Source: Chenggangzhangella methanolivorans
GTDB lineage: Bacteria; Pseudomonadota; Alphaproteobacteria; Rhizobiales; Methylopilaceae
NCBI RefSeq assembly: GCF_019797865.1
Contig: NZ_CP081869.1
Span: 3,125,501 to 3,189,500, forward strand
Direction: 5' to 3'
Length of the DNA stretch: 64,000 bases
Made by a program: the position numbers and the translations under genes
Notes under the pieces: model-generated
Seen by the model: only the letters and a program-made list of their open reading frames with translations
What the model was told of the DNA's origin: nothing
Database searches by the model: none
Part shown: piece by piece, positions 1 through 9,300 of the stretch
Layout: the number at the start of each line of letters is the position of its first letter
How positions within the stretch are numbered: the stretch's first letter is position 1

Positions 1-213
1 GGGGCGGGCGACAGGGCGCTCGCCGTGATCGACCGGGTCGCGGAGATCGAGGGCGGCCTGTCGTCGCCGCTCGCGCTGCTGCGCAGCCGCGCCCTGTGGG
101 CGGGCGGGCGCAAGATCGAGGCCCGGCAGGCCTTTCGCGACTATGTGGTCGACCGCAACGCCGAGCCCGAGCCGCGGGCCGACGTCGAGACGCGCGAGAA
201 GGAGCCCACATGA
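1..213 (+). CDS. C-terminal end of an unrecognised T3SS-locus protein (partial)
   Basis: The frame is open from the first base, so this is the last 70 codons of a gene that begins upstream of the window. The visible piece is helical-looking and charged, with an Ala/Leu/Arg-rich part (LALLRSRALWAGGRKIEARQ) that resembles a TPR-type helix pair, and ends in an acidic/basic tail. Its stop overlaps the sctV start in an ATGA arrangement, so the two are translationally coupled and it probably belongs to the secretion locus. Too little is visible to name it. Confidence 0.6.
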   Translation, partial: GAGDRALAVIDRVAEIEGGLSSPLALLRSRALWAGGRKIEARQAFRDYVVDRNAEPEPRADVETREKEPT

Positions 214-2329
214 CGGCGCTCGGCGGACTTCAGCGTGTCGCGGTGATGGCGTCGCGGCGGTCGGACGTCGTCGTCGCGGCCTTCATGATGCTCGCGATCG
301 TCATGATCTTCATCCCGCTGCCCACCGGGATGATCGACGTGCTGATCGGCATCAACATGGTGTTCAGCCTGCTGGTGCTCGTGGTCGCGTTCTACATCTC
401 GAGCCCGGTCGAGTTTTCGTCGCTGCCGTCCGTCATTCTGCTCGGCACGCTGTTCCGGCTCGCGCTGTCGATCGCGATCACCCGCCTCATCCTGGTCGAG
501 GCGGACGCCGGCCAGATCGTCCAGGCGTTCGGCGAGTTCGTGATCGCGGGCAACGTCGTGGTCGGCCTCGTGGTGTTCACGATCATCACGGTCGCTCAGT
601 TCGTCGTCATCACCAAGGGCGCCGAGCGCGTGGCGGAGGTCGCGGCCCGGTTCTCGCTCGACGCGCTGCCCGGCAAGCAGATGGCGATCGACAACGATCT
701 GCGGAACGGCGACATCGACAAGTCGGAGGCTGCGAGCCGGCGGCGGCGGCTGGAGCGCGAAAGCCAGCTCTACGGCGCGATGGACGGCGCCATGAAGTTC
801 GTGAAGGGCGACGCCATCGCGGGGCTGGTGATCGTCCTGATCAACCTCGTGGGCGGCCTGCTGATCGGCATGGTTCAGCGCGGCATGTCGTTCAGCGAGG
901 CCGGCCACGCCTATTCACTGCTGACGGTCGGCGACGGCCTGATCGCGCAGATCCCGGCGCTGCTGGTGTCGGTCGCGGCCGGCACGGTGGTGACGCGCGT
1001 CACCTCCGAGGACAATGTCGATCTCGGCACTGAGATCACCCGCCAGATCGTGGCGGACCCGCGCGCGCTCGGTCTCGCCTCCGCGCTCTCCTTCGGGGCC
1101 GGCCTGGTGCCGGGCTTCCCGACGCTCGTCTTCTTCGCGCTGTCGGCGGCGCTTGCGGGCGGCGCCTGGCTTCTCCATCGCCGCAAACAGGCCAAGGACG
1201 CGCCGCCGGTCTACGACGTGTTGCCGAACGAGCGCGAGGAGCCGGAGGACGTCGCCTTCTCCGAAGTCGCTTCCGGCTCGCGCTATCGCGTCACGACCTG
1301 GGTCGGCTCGGAGCTGTCGGTCGCAGTCCCGATGCAGCAGTTCAAGCAGTTCGTCGAACGCGCCCGTCAGGATCTGTTCCAGGATCTCGGCGTCGATCCG
1401 CCGGCGGTCGAGCTGCGCATCGACCGCGCCGCCGAGCCCAACCGCTTCCGCATCGACCTCGAGGACGTTCCGGTCTCGGACGGCGAGATCCTGGTCGGCC
1501 ACGTCCTGCTACGCGACGAGCCGGTCCATCTCGACCTCATGAACGTGCCCTACGCGACCCATGCGCCGCTGTTCCGGCGCAAGCCCGCCCACTGGGTCGA
1601 GCAGCGCCATGTCCCGGCGATGTCCGAGGCGGGCATCGGCTTCGCGGCCCGGTGGAGGCGCTCGCCGAGGCGCTTGGCGCCACGCTGCGGAAATACGCCG
1701 CCCATTTCATCGGCATCCAGGAGACGAGGGAGCTCTTGAGCCGGATGGAGGCGGATTACTCCGACCTCGTGAAGGAAGCCCAGCGCGTCGCTTCGCTCCA
1801 GAAGATCTCCGACATCCTGCGCCGCCTCGTCGAGGAGGACGTGCCGATCCGCAACCTCCGTTCGATCCTCGAGGCGGTGGTCGAATGGGGCCCGCGCGAG
1901 CAGGACCCGGTGATGCTGGTCGAATATGTTCGGACGTCGCTCGCCCGGCAGATCTGCTACCGGCACGCCGAGATGAACCGGGTGATCTCGGCCTATGTGC
2001 TGGCGCGCCCCGTCGAGGACCAGATCCGTTCCTCGGTGCGGCAGACCGCGGTGGGAAGCCTGCTGTCGCTGCCCGAGGACGTCTCGCGCTCAATCATCGG
2101 GCAGATCCGCACGGCCTACGAGGCGTCGGCGGGCGACGTCTCGCCGGCGGTCCTGGTCTCCATGGACGTGCGCCGCCATGTGCGGAACCTGCTGGCGCGC
2201 AACGACATCGACCTGCCGGTTCTGTCCTATCAGGAGCTGGCGCCGGAGTTCAGCGTTCAGGCGCTCGCTTCGATCGCGGCCGCGACGCCGAGGCAGCGGC
2301 GCGGCGAGACCCAGATCGCGGCCGAATGA
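210..2329 (+). CDS. sctV: SctV, T3SS export gate protein (one frameshift)
   Basis: Inner-membrane export gate subunit of the SctV/FlhA family. The N-terminal half carries the conserved multi-helix membrane domain, beginning with the segment around VVVAAFMMLAIVMIFIPLP, followed by the LFRLALSIAITRLIL stretch and the loop LPGKQMAIDNDLRNGDI. The motif SQLYGAMDGAMKFVKGDAIA is typical of the secretion branch rather than flagellar FlhA. The C-terminal half is the cytoplasmic ring domain. The frame breaks near 1646-1652 (GGCCCGG): removing one lost base lets translation continue as PVEALAEALGATLRKYA to the stop, giving about 706 residues, the normal family length. The ATG at 210 overlaps the upstream stop. 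The secretin gene follows on the same strand. Confidence 0.93.
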
Positions 2330-2470
2330 TCGGTTGCAAAGTACCGCGTGTGATAGGCGCGCCACAGTTCGGCGTGCTAGCGTTTCATCGTGAATCCCTT
2401 TGAGGGATCAGCAAATTCGGAAGCCGCGCGGCCCTCGGGGCCTCGCCGGGACGGCTTCGTCGGGGGACGA

Positions 2471-3832
2471 ATGAGACAGGCAGGTGCGGTTCTGCGCCGT
2501 CTTGGAAGCGTCATGCTTCTGGCTATCGCACTGACGGGCGTCGAGAGTTTCGGCGCGCGCCTCTCCGCGCAGCAGATCGAGGTCGACGCCAACGCCGGCC
2601 AGCCGATCGTCGTTCCGGCCGGGCAGGGCCGCATCCTGCGCTTCGACCAGCCGGCGGAATCGGTGTTCGTCGCCGACACCCAGATCGCGGACGTCCGCGT
2701 CGTATCGCCCGGCGTCGTCTATCTCTACGCCACCAAGATCGGCCGCACCAACCTGATCGCGCTCTCGCCCGACCAGTCGATGCGCGGGTCGATGCAGATC
2801 CAGGTGACGGCCGATCCGCGGCCCGCCAACGAGGCGGCGCGGGCGGTCCAGCCGACCACCGCCATGACCATCAAGATGTTCGGCGCCAAGCCGGTCGCGA
2901 CCGGCCCGGTGCGCAACGTCGGCGAGGCGATGGACGCCGCCGCCGTCGCCGAGAGCTTCGCGCCGCAGGGCTCGCCGCCGATCAACAACACGGTCATCCA
3001 GGGCACCCAGCAGGTGAACATCCGCGTGCGCTTCGCCGAAGTGTCGCGCAACGACCTGCTGGCCTACGGCGTCAGTTGGGACGCGATGGCCAATCCCGGC
3101 TCGTTCTCCTTCGGCCTCATGAACGGCTCGGGCGCGGGCGGCGGCCGGGGGCTCACCAACGGCTCCTACCGGGTCGGGCTCGGGCTCCACACCAAGAACG
3201 TCAACATCGACGTGCTGCTCGAGGCGCTTCAGCGCAACGGCGTGCTGACGGTTCTGGCCGAACCCAACATCACCGCCATCACCGGCCAGACCGCGAGCTT
3301 CCTGGCGGGCGGCGAGATCCCGGTGCCTGTGCCGGTCGCCAACGACCAGATCGGCATCCAGTACAAGCAGTTCGGCGTCTCGCTGCTGTTCACCCCGACG
3401 CTGCTGCCGAACCGGCGCATCGCGCTGCAGGTGCGGCCGGAGGTGTCGAGCCTCTCGAACGCCGGCGCGATCACGCTGCGCAACATCCAGGTGCCGGCCC
3501 TCCAGGTGCGCCGCGCCGACACCACGGTCGAGGTCGCGAGCGGCCAGACCTTCGCCATCGCGGGCCTGTTCCAGCGCAACATGACGCAGGATCTCGACCG
3601 CTTCCCCGTGCTCGGCGACGTGCCGGTGCTCGGCGAACTGTTCAAGTCGACCCGTTACCAGAAGAACGAGACCGAGCTCGTGATCCTGATCACGCCCTAT
3701 CTCGTGAAGCCGGTGTCGGAGAAGTCGCTCAAGACCCCGCTCGACAGTCCGACCGGCGCCGCGGCCGTGCCGCGACGCCCCTCGGGCAAGAAGCCGGCCC
3801 AGAACGGGGCCTACGGCTTCGTGGTGGACTGA
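2471..3832 (+). CDS. Tad/CpaC-type outer-membrane secretin in the T3SS locus
   Basis: Outer-membrane secretin of the type II/III family. ATG 2471 is chosen because GGGGGA lies 3-8 bases upstream and it gives a clean signal peptide (about 453 residues in all) with likely cleavage near LSA-QQ; an in-frame GTG at 2390 would put 27 non-signal residues in front. After the signal comes a pilus-formation-type N-terminal domain (about residues 30-110, VVPAGQGRILRFD...VSPGVVYLYATKIG), then the secretin domain with GGEIPVPVPV near residue 280, VLGDVPVLGELFKS, and a terminal ELVILITPYLVKP. These features are those of CpaC/RcpA of Tad pili, not of classical SctC, which has extra N domains. It probably forms the outer ring for the neighbouring export apparatus. 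Confidence 0.9.
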   Translation: MRQAGAVLRRLGSVMLLAIALTGVESFGARLSAQQIEVDANAGQPIVVPAGQGRILRFDQPAESVFVADTQIADVRVVSPGVVYLYATKIGRTNLIALSPDQSMRGSMQIQVTADPRPANEAARAVQPTTAMTIKMFGAKPVATGPVRNVGEAMDAAAVAESFAPQGSPPINNTVIQGTQQVNIRVRFAEVSRNDLLAYGVSWDAMANPGSFSFGLMNGSGAGGGRGLTNGSYRVGLGLHTKNVNIDVLLEALQRNGVLTVLAEPNITAITGQTASFLAGGEIPVPVPVANDQIGIQYKQFGVSLLFTPTLLPNRRIALQVRPEVSSLSNAGAITLRNIQVPALQVRRADTTVEVASGQTFAIAGLFQRNMTQDLDRFPVLGDVPVLGELFKSTRYQKNETELVILITPYLVKPVSEKSLKTPLDSPTGAAAVPRRPSGKKPAQNGAYGFVVD

Positions 3833-3869
3833 CGAGATGAGGCCGCACGTCATGGCACAGGAGACCCGC

Positions 3870-4337
3870 ATGGCCATCCTCCGCCCGGTAGCCGTCGGGG
3901 CCGCCCTGCTGTCGCTCGCCGCCTGCGCCCCGGAAGCGCCCAACGCCTATTCGCCGGGCTACAGCCGCGTCACGCTCGCCGACGGCGGGGCGGACGGGAA
4001 GGTGCGCAAGGGCTACGACCAGGCGGGCCGCGCGCGCCAGACCGCGCTGCTGCCGGACGCCTGCGTCACGCCCGACACCGCGCCGGACCCCATGTACCTG
4101 CCGTCGGGCTGCGCCAACGCGGTCAACCTCCAGCAGATGGCCGAGCGCGAGGAGGATCTCGAGCGCGGCCGCGAGCCGGGACCCTCGATGGCCGCGCCTT
4201 CCGCGCGCGCCGCGCGCCGCTACATCGACGGCGCCGGCGACGACGAGCGCCGCGGCAGGCTCAACAGCGAATATTCGTCGGGGACGCAGGTGTTCTCGGG
4301 CGGGTCGGTCAGCGGCGAGACGACGACCGGACGCTGA
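3870..4337 (+). CDS. CpaD-like outer-membrane lipoprotein
   Basis: A 155-residue lipoprotein: the N-terminus has a short hydrophobic stretch ending in the lipobox LAAC with Cys19. The C-terminal half holds PSGCANAVNLQQMAEREEDL followed by ERGREPGPSMAAPSARAARR, which resembles the end of CpaD (a GCA...NL..M...DL.RGR pattern), the lipoprotein that accompanies CpaC in Tad pilus systems. It is shorter than usual CpaD (roughly 220-250 residues), apparently lacking the N-terminal part. ATG 3870 is chosen for AGGAGA about 6-10 bases upstream and because it starts a proper signal; ATGs at 3837 and 3852 are in frame. It sits 37 bases after the secretin and is probably co-transcribed. The CpaD assignment is by motif only. 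Confidence 0.7.
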   Translation: MAILRPVAVGAALLSLAACAPEAPNAYSPGYSRVTLADGGADGKVRKGYDQAGRARQTALLPDACVTPDTAPDPMYLPSGCANAVNLQQMAEREEDLERGREPGPSMAAPSARAARRYIDGAGDDERRGRLNSEYSSGTQVFSGGSVSGETTTGR

Positions 4338-4348
4338 CGGAGCCGGCG

Positions 4349-5143
4349 TCAGGCGTTCGCCACCAGTCCGACCGCCCGCGCCCGCGCCACCGGGTCGCTG
4401 ATCGTCTGCAGCTTGCGGACGCGCGCCAGAAGATCGATCTTCTGCTTGGCGCTCATGTCCGGAACCGAGACGGCCTGCGCCTCGTCGTAACGGCCGGCGA
4501 GCGACAGGACCACGATGAGATTGCGACGGTGGCGGCCCTTCGCGGCGGGCGACTGGGCGGCCGCCTGCATGCCGGCGACGGCGGCCTCGGTCTGGCCCGC
4601 AAGCGCCTGCGCGAGCGCGAGATTGCCCGCGATGTCGATGTTCGACGGATCGAGCGCGCGCGCCTTCTGGAACGCCGCGGCCGCCTCCTGGGCCCGACCC
4701 TCCATCACATAGGCCGCGCCGAGGCGGTTGTAGGCGGTCGCGGTGTTGACGAGCGGCGCGGCCTCCGAGAGCCGCCGCGCCGCGGCTTCAGCCGCGCCGG
4801 CGTTGAGGTCCGCCGTCCCGACGCCGAGCAGGGCGCCCGGGTGTTTCGGGTCGCGCGAAAGCGCCTCCTGATAGGCCGCGCGGGCGCCGTCCGGGTCGCC
4901 GGCCTTCGCCTGCGCGTCGCCGAGCCGGACGTAAGCCGCCGCCGAGCCGCCCGACGCCTCGATGGCGCGCGCATAGAGCGCGACCGCGGTTCCGGGCTCG
5001 CCGCGAGCCTCGATGTCGCGCGCAAGCTGCACGAGGCGCGCTTCCTCCGGCGTGCCCACGACCTCGGCCGTCGGCGACGTCGTCTTGCAGCCGGCGAGCG
5101 CCGCGACGGAACACAGAACAAGCACGACGCCCGTGCGCTTCAT
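4349..5143 (-). CDS. TadD-like TPR lipoprotein
   Basis: A 264-residue lipoprotein with the lipobox LAGC (Cys19) and a solenoid of tetratricopeptide repeats between about residues 35 and 200; the clearest units are AAYVRLGDAQAKAGDPDGAR, PGALLGVGTADLNAGAAEAA and TAYNRLGAAYVMEGRAQEAA. Lipid-anchored TPR proteins of this layout are TadD, which in Tad pilus systems helps place the secretin. It is convergent with the CpaD-like gene and divergent from sctU, inside the secretion locus, so a pilotin-like role for the CpaC-type secretin is a fair inference. The frame is intact. Confidence 0.78.
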   Translation of the reverse strand: MKRTGVVLVLCSVAALAGCKTTSPTAEVVGTPEEARLVQLARDIEARGEPGTAVALYARAIEASGGSAAAYVRLGDAQAKAGDPDGARAAYQEALSRDPKHPGALLGVGTADLNAGAAEAAARRLSEAAPLVNTATAYNRLGAAYVMEGRAQEAAAAFQKARALDPSNIDIAGNLALAQALAGQTEAAVAGMQAAAQSPAAKGRHRRNLIVVLSLAGRYDEAQAVSVPDMSAKQKIDLLARVRKLQTISDPVARARAVGLVANA

Positions 5144-5287
5144 CGCGATGTCCCCGAACCTTGCCGCGCCTCGACACCTACATGAATTCGAGAGGCCAAG
5201 GAACCGCCGGAGCGATCCGACGGGTGACCTCGTCGACGCCGAACGCTAAAGTGATCATCCGTTCTGCTCGCCGGGCTCCGAGACGCG

Positions 5288-6338
5288 ATGAACGACACCA
5301 GCGAAGAAAAATCGTTACCGGCCTCGCGCAAGAAGCTCGACGACGCGCGCAAGAAGGGGCAGGTCAACAAGAGCCAGGATCTCGTCGCCGCCTTCGCGCT
5401 GTTCGCCGCGACGCTCTACGTCATCGCCGCCTATCCGGGTTTTCTGTCGCGCGTCAGCGAGCTGATGGAGCTGACCGGGCAGGTCTACGTCCAGGACTTC
5501 GCCTCCCTGGTCCCGCGCGTGTTCGGCGTGGTCTCGGCGATGATGATCAGCGTGGTCGCGCCTCTGCTCGCGATCGTGGCCGGGGCCGCGATCCTCGCCA
5601 ACATGGTGGTGATGCGCGGCTTCGTGTTCTCGGTCGAGCCGATCCGGCCAAACTTCGACAACATCAATCCCGCCAAGGGGCTGCAGCGCGTGTTCTCGAT
5701 GCGCAGCGTGGTCGAGCTCCTGAAGTCGATCGTCAAGGTCGTGGCGCTCGCAGGGGCCTTCGTGGCGGTGTTCGCCATCGGCCTTCAGGCGCTGATGCAG
5801 TCGCCGTCCTGCGGCATGCCTTGCGTGTACGACACGTCGGTCAAGCTGCTGCAGCCGATCGTCATCACGGCCATCATCGTGTTCTTCGTCGTCGGGGCGA
5901 TCGACGTGCTGCTGCAGCGCCAGCTGTTCCTGCGCGACATGCGCATGACCAAGACCGAGGCCAAGCGCGAGTTCAAAGACATGGAGGGCGACCCCATGAT
6001 CCGGCGCGAGCGCAGGAAGCGCAGCCAGGAGCTCGTCGGGGCGGGGTCGGTGAAGGTCGGCGTCAAGAACGCGACGCTGCTCATCGGGCGGACCGGCAAG
6101 GGTGGTGGTGGGCTTGCGCTTCGTGCGCGGCGAGACGCCGGTGCCGGCGGTGGTGTGCCGCGCCGAGGGCAAGCAGGCCAACGTGCTGATGTCGGAGGCG
6201 AACCTGCTCGGCATCCCGGTCGTCGACGACGGCCCGCTCGCCGAGGCGATCCTCAAGAAGGCGGCGATCGGCGAGCCGGTGCCGGACACGGAGTTCCAGC
6301 CTGTCGCCGACCTTCTCGTCGCCGCCCAGCTGATCTGA
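5288..6338 (+). CDS. sctU: SctU, T3SS export switch protein lacking NPTH (one frameshift)
   Basis: Inner-membrane switch protein of the SctU/FlhB family. It begins with the classical EKSLPASRKKLDDARKKGQV, then four hydrophobic segments (to about residue 215) and the cytoplasmic linker MTKTEAKREFKDMEGDPMIR. The frame breaks at about 6101 by one extra G after AAG; removing it gives GRTGKVVVGLRFVRGETPVP and a normal C-terminal domain ending AAQLI, about 349 residues. Aligned on the family's RGETP.P block, the self-cleavage motif Asn-Pro-Thr-His is replaced by Arg-Thr-Gly-Lys (about residues 268-271). The Asn essential for autocleavage is therefore absent, and this protein probably does not self-process. 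It is divergent from the TadD-like gene. Confidence 0.92.
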
Positions 6339-6378
6339 GCCGCAGGCGTCCGCGGCCCGAGATCCGAGGGCTTGAGCG

Positions 6379-9300
6379 TCAGCCGAACGGCTGCTCGCCG
6401 GTCGCGGCCCGCGCCATGTCGCGCAGCGCGGTCAGGCTGCGGGGATTGGGATCGGTCAGGTAGGTGACGCCGGCCGTGCTCGCGCCGTACTCGCCGCGAT
6501 AGCGCGTGTTGTCGGGGTCGTAGAGGTAGTGTCCGCCGAACTGCGGATCCTTCCCCTCCGGCCCCCAGACCTCGTAGTCGTTCTCGGCCGTCACCTGGAA
6601 GTCGCCCTGGTCGTTCGGCGTCACCGTATGGGCGGCTTCTGTGATCACCTCGATCTCCTCGGTCGACATGCCGTTCAGCGTGTCGATCATCGTGCCGGGG
6701 TCGACCCCGAACTGCCGGATCGTCGCCGCGATGCCGGGTCCGGCGGGCGTGCCGTCGCTGTCGGAATAGTTCGCGAGCTTTTCGGCGAGGTCCGGGTCGA
6801 GACCCGCGGCCTCGAGATACTCGCGCGACGGCTCCTCGAACTTCGCCTTCTCCTTGGCGTCCTTGTAGAAATAGAGCGCCCCGCCGGCCACCAGCACGAC
6901 GCCCGCGCCGACCGGCCCGCCCCAGGCGCCGATCGCCCCGACGCCCGAAAGGGTCATGAGGCCGCCGCCCGCCGCGCTCGCCGTGTAGAGGCCGGCGGCC
7001 GGATAGTCGCCGTTCGCCACCGAGTCGATCGCGTAGCCGGCGTCGATCAGCGCGCCCGCGGTCTTCACGAAAGTGCCGAACTTGATCCAGCCGGGCTGCT
7101 GGGTGATGTGGCCAAGGCCCGACGCGCTGCTGTTGATGCTCGGCAGCACGGAGGTCGCGAGCCGCTGCGCCGCCGGGCTCGCCGAGACCCGGCCGAGCCA
7201 GCCGCGCGACGTCATGAAGGCCAGCCCCTCGGCCGCTTCCTTGGCGACGCCGGTGCTGTAGTAGACCGCCTTCACCCGGTCGCCGAGCGCGCCTTCGCCG
7301 CTCGCCAGCGTGTCGAAGGCCGAATAGGCCGCAAGTCCATTGAACGCCGCGCCGAGGCCGTTCATGGCGCCGCCGAAGTTGGTGACCTTCGTGGGCTCGA
7401 GCGACACGGCGCGGCCGGAGCCGAAGAAGTCGTCGACGGCTGCGAGCGGCGTCACGCGCGGATTGGCGCTGACGTCGGCGGCGTCGGCGGCCGCCGAGGC
7501 GGAGGACACCACCATCAGCGAGTTGCCGAGCTCCTTGAGCGACCCTTGCGCCTGTTTGGGCAGCGAGGGCGCGGAGGCTCCGTCCTCTCCCTCGCCGACC
7601 TGGCCCGCCGCCTCTTCCTCGGCGACGATGCGTTCGGTCTCCTCGCGGATGACCTGCTCGATCACCTCGGTGCGGGCGGGCTCGCTTTCGGCGCGGACCA
7701 ACGTGACGTTGTCGTCGTTGACGATTTCGTCGCGCAGGTCCTTGAGCTCGCCGGCGGTCTCAATCCCGTCGACGCTCGCGAGCGCCTCGTCGTCGAGGGT
7801 CAGCATGGTGCGCTCGGCGGCGTAGCCCAGCTCCTCAAGCCGCCCATAGGTGCGGTTGAAGTCCTCGAGCACCTCGGGGTTCTGCTCGACATAGCCCGCC
7901 ATCGCGGCCTCGGCCTGCTCCGGCGACATGATCCCGCCCCAGTCGCGCTGAAGCTGGACCGGCACGGCGGTCGCCTCCTGGAAGTCCTTGACCGCCTCCT
8001 CGGACTGATACTGGAGCTCGCGCAGCCCGCCCTGGACCGAGCCCAGCATCATCATCGCGTTGTCGTTCTGCCCCTTGGCCTTGAAGGCGTTGGCGAGCGA
8101 CAGCGACAGCGCGGCCCCGCCGCCCTCCATCACCGAGAGCCGCGCGCCCTCGGAATAGTCGAACCCCACCATGAGTTCGTCGGGGACGTGCTCCGCGATC
8201 GCCTCCGCGACGCCGTCGACGACCTCCTGGCCGTCCGCGGCCTGCGAGGCCTTGTCGGTCGCGATGGCGAGATCCGCATAGGTCCGGCCGGTCTCGACGC
8301 CGCCGTCATAGTCGGCGGTCCCGGCGCCGATGTCCTGCGCGATGCGGTCGATCGTGGACGAGGAGCCCTCCACGACCCGCGACGCGGTCTCGGGCGAGAC
8401 GGCCTCGGTCTGGGCCGCGAGTTCGGCCGCGGCCGCCGAAGCGCCGCCCTCCTCATAGGCCGCCTCGACGGCCTCGACCCGCGGCGTCACTAGCACCTCG
8501 TCGACGGCGTCGGCGACGATCTGCTGATAGGCCTCGTCCTGCGGCCCGTGATTGGACAGGAGCATGGCGCGCGCGACGGCGGCCTCTTCCTTCTGCTCTT
8601 CCGGCACGGCGTCGGCGGCCGCCTGGATCTGCTCGCGCGCCTCGTCCACCGCCTCGCCGCGGCGCTCGCCTGCGATGCGCTGGAGTTCGGGCACGTCGGC
8701 GCGGCCCGCGGGGCCGGCGTCCTGCGCGGCCTCGACGGAGCGCTGGGCGCCGGCGTAATCCTCATACTCGCCGATGACCGCGCCGAGCGTTTCGCGCGTC
8801 CAGCCCTGCTGGGCCCATTCTTCCGTGACCGACGTCCAGGCCTCGTCGGCGATCTCGCGGACATCCGGGTCGTTCGGCAGGCGCGCGCGCAGCTGGTCGT
8901 AGGTCGCGCGCATCGCCTCTTCCGGATAGGGCTTGCCCTCGCCGAGCGTGCGCAGCGTCCCCTGGATCTCCTGCGAGAGTTCGCTGCGCGTCGTGCTCAG
9001 CTGGCTTTGGGCGTCAGGAATGTCGGCGCGGGCGATGTTGCGCGCGCCCGGTTCGCCGCTCGCGGCGAACTCCTCCAGCGACTGAAGGTTGCTGCGGGCC
9101 GACTGGTAGTTCTCGACCAGCCCCGCGAGCTCCGGCGTGGTGGTGCCGGCCGCGCGCCACGCCTCGCCGAGCGTCTCGCGCGCGTCGGTGACCTGCTCCT
9201 GGAACTGCGCGTCGTTCGGATAGAGCTCGCGCAGGGCCTCGAGCGTCGGCCGCGCCGCCTCGTCCGGGAAGAGGCCGGCGCCGCCCGCATGGGTCAGCTC

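Noticed and set aside
210-2329. Flagellar FlhA rather than SctV
   Set aside because: Secretion-type motif SQLYGAMDGAMKF, secretin and lipoproteins next door, and no flagellar genes in the window favour SctV. The YjfB-like motility protein at 23.7 kb is too far to change this.
2408-3943. 511-residue open frame on the minus strand opposite the secretin
   Set aside because: His/Arg/Asp-rich composition typical of antisense frames in high-G+C genes; the plus strand encodes a complete secretin with signal peptide.
2471-5143. A Tad pilus locus standing alone
   Set aside because: No tadA ATPase, tadB/C, cpaB or pilin gene is visible and the genes are bracketed by sctV and sctU; upstream sequence could still overturn this.
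6090-6110. Programmed frameshift in sctU at the GGTGGTGGTGGG run
   Set aside because: Although repetitive, the break is one of many similar indels across the window, so a sequencing error is far more likely than recoding.
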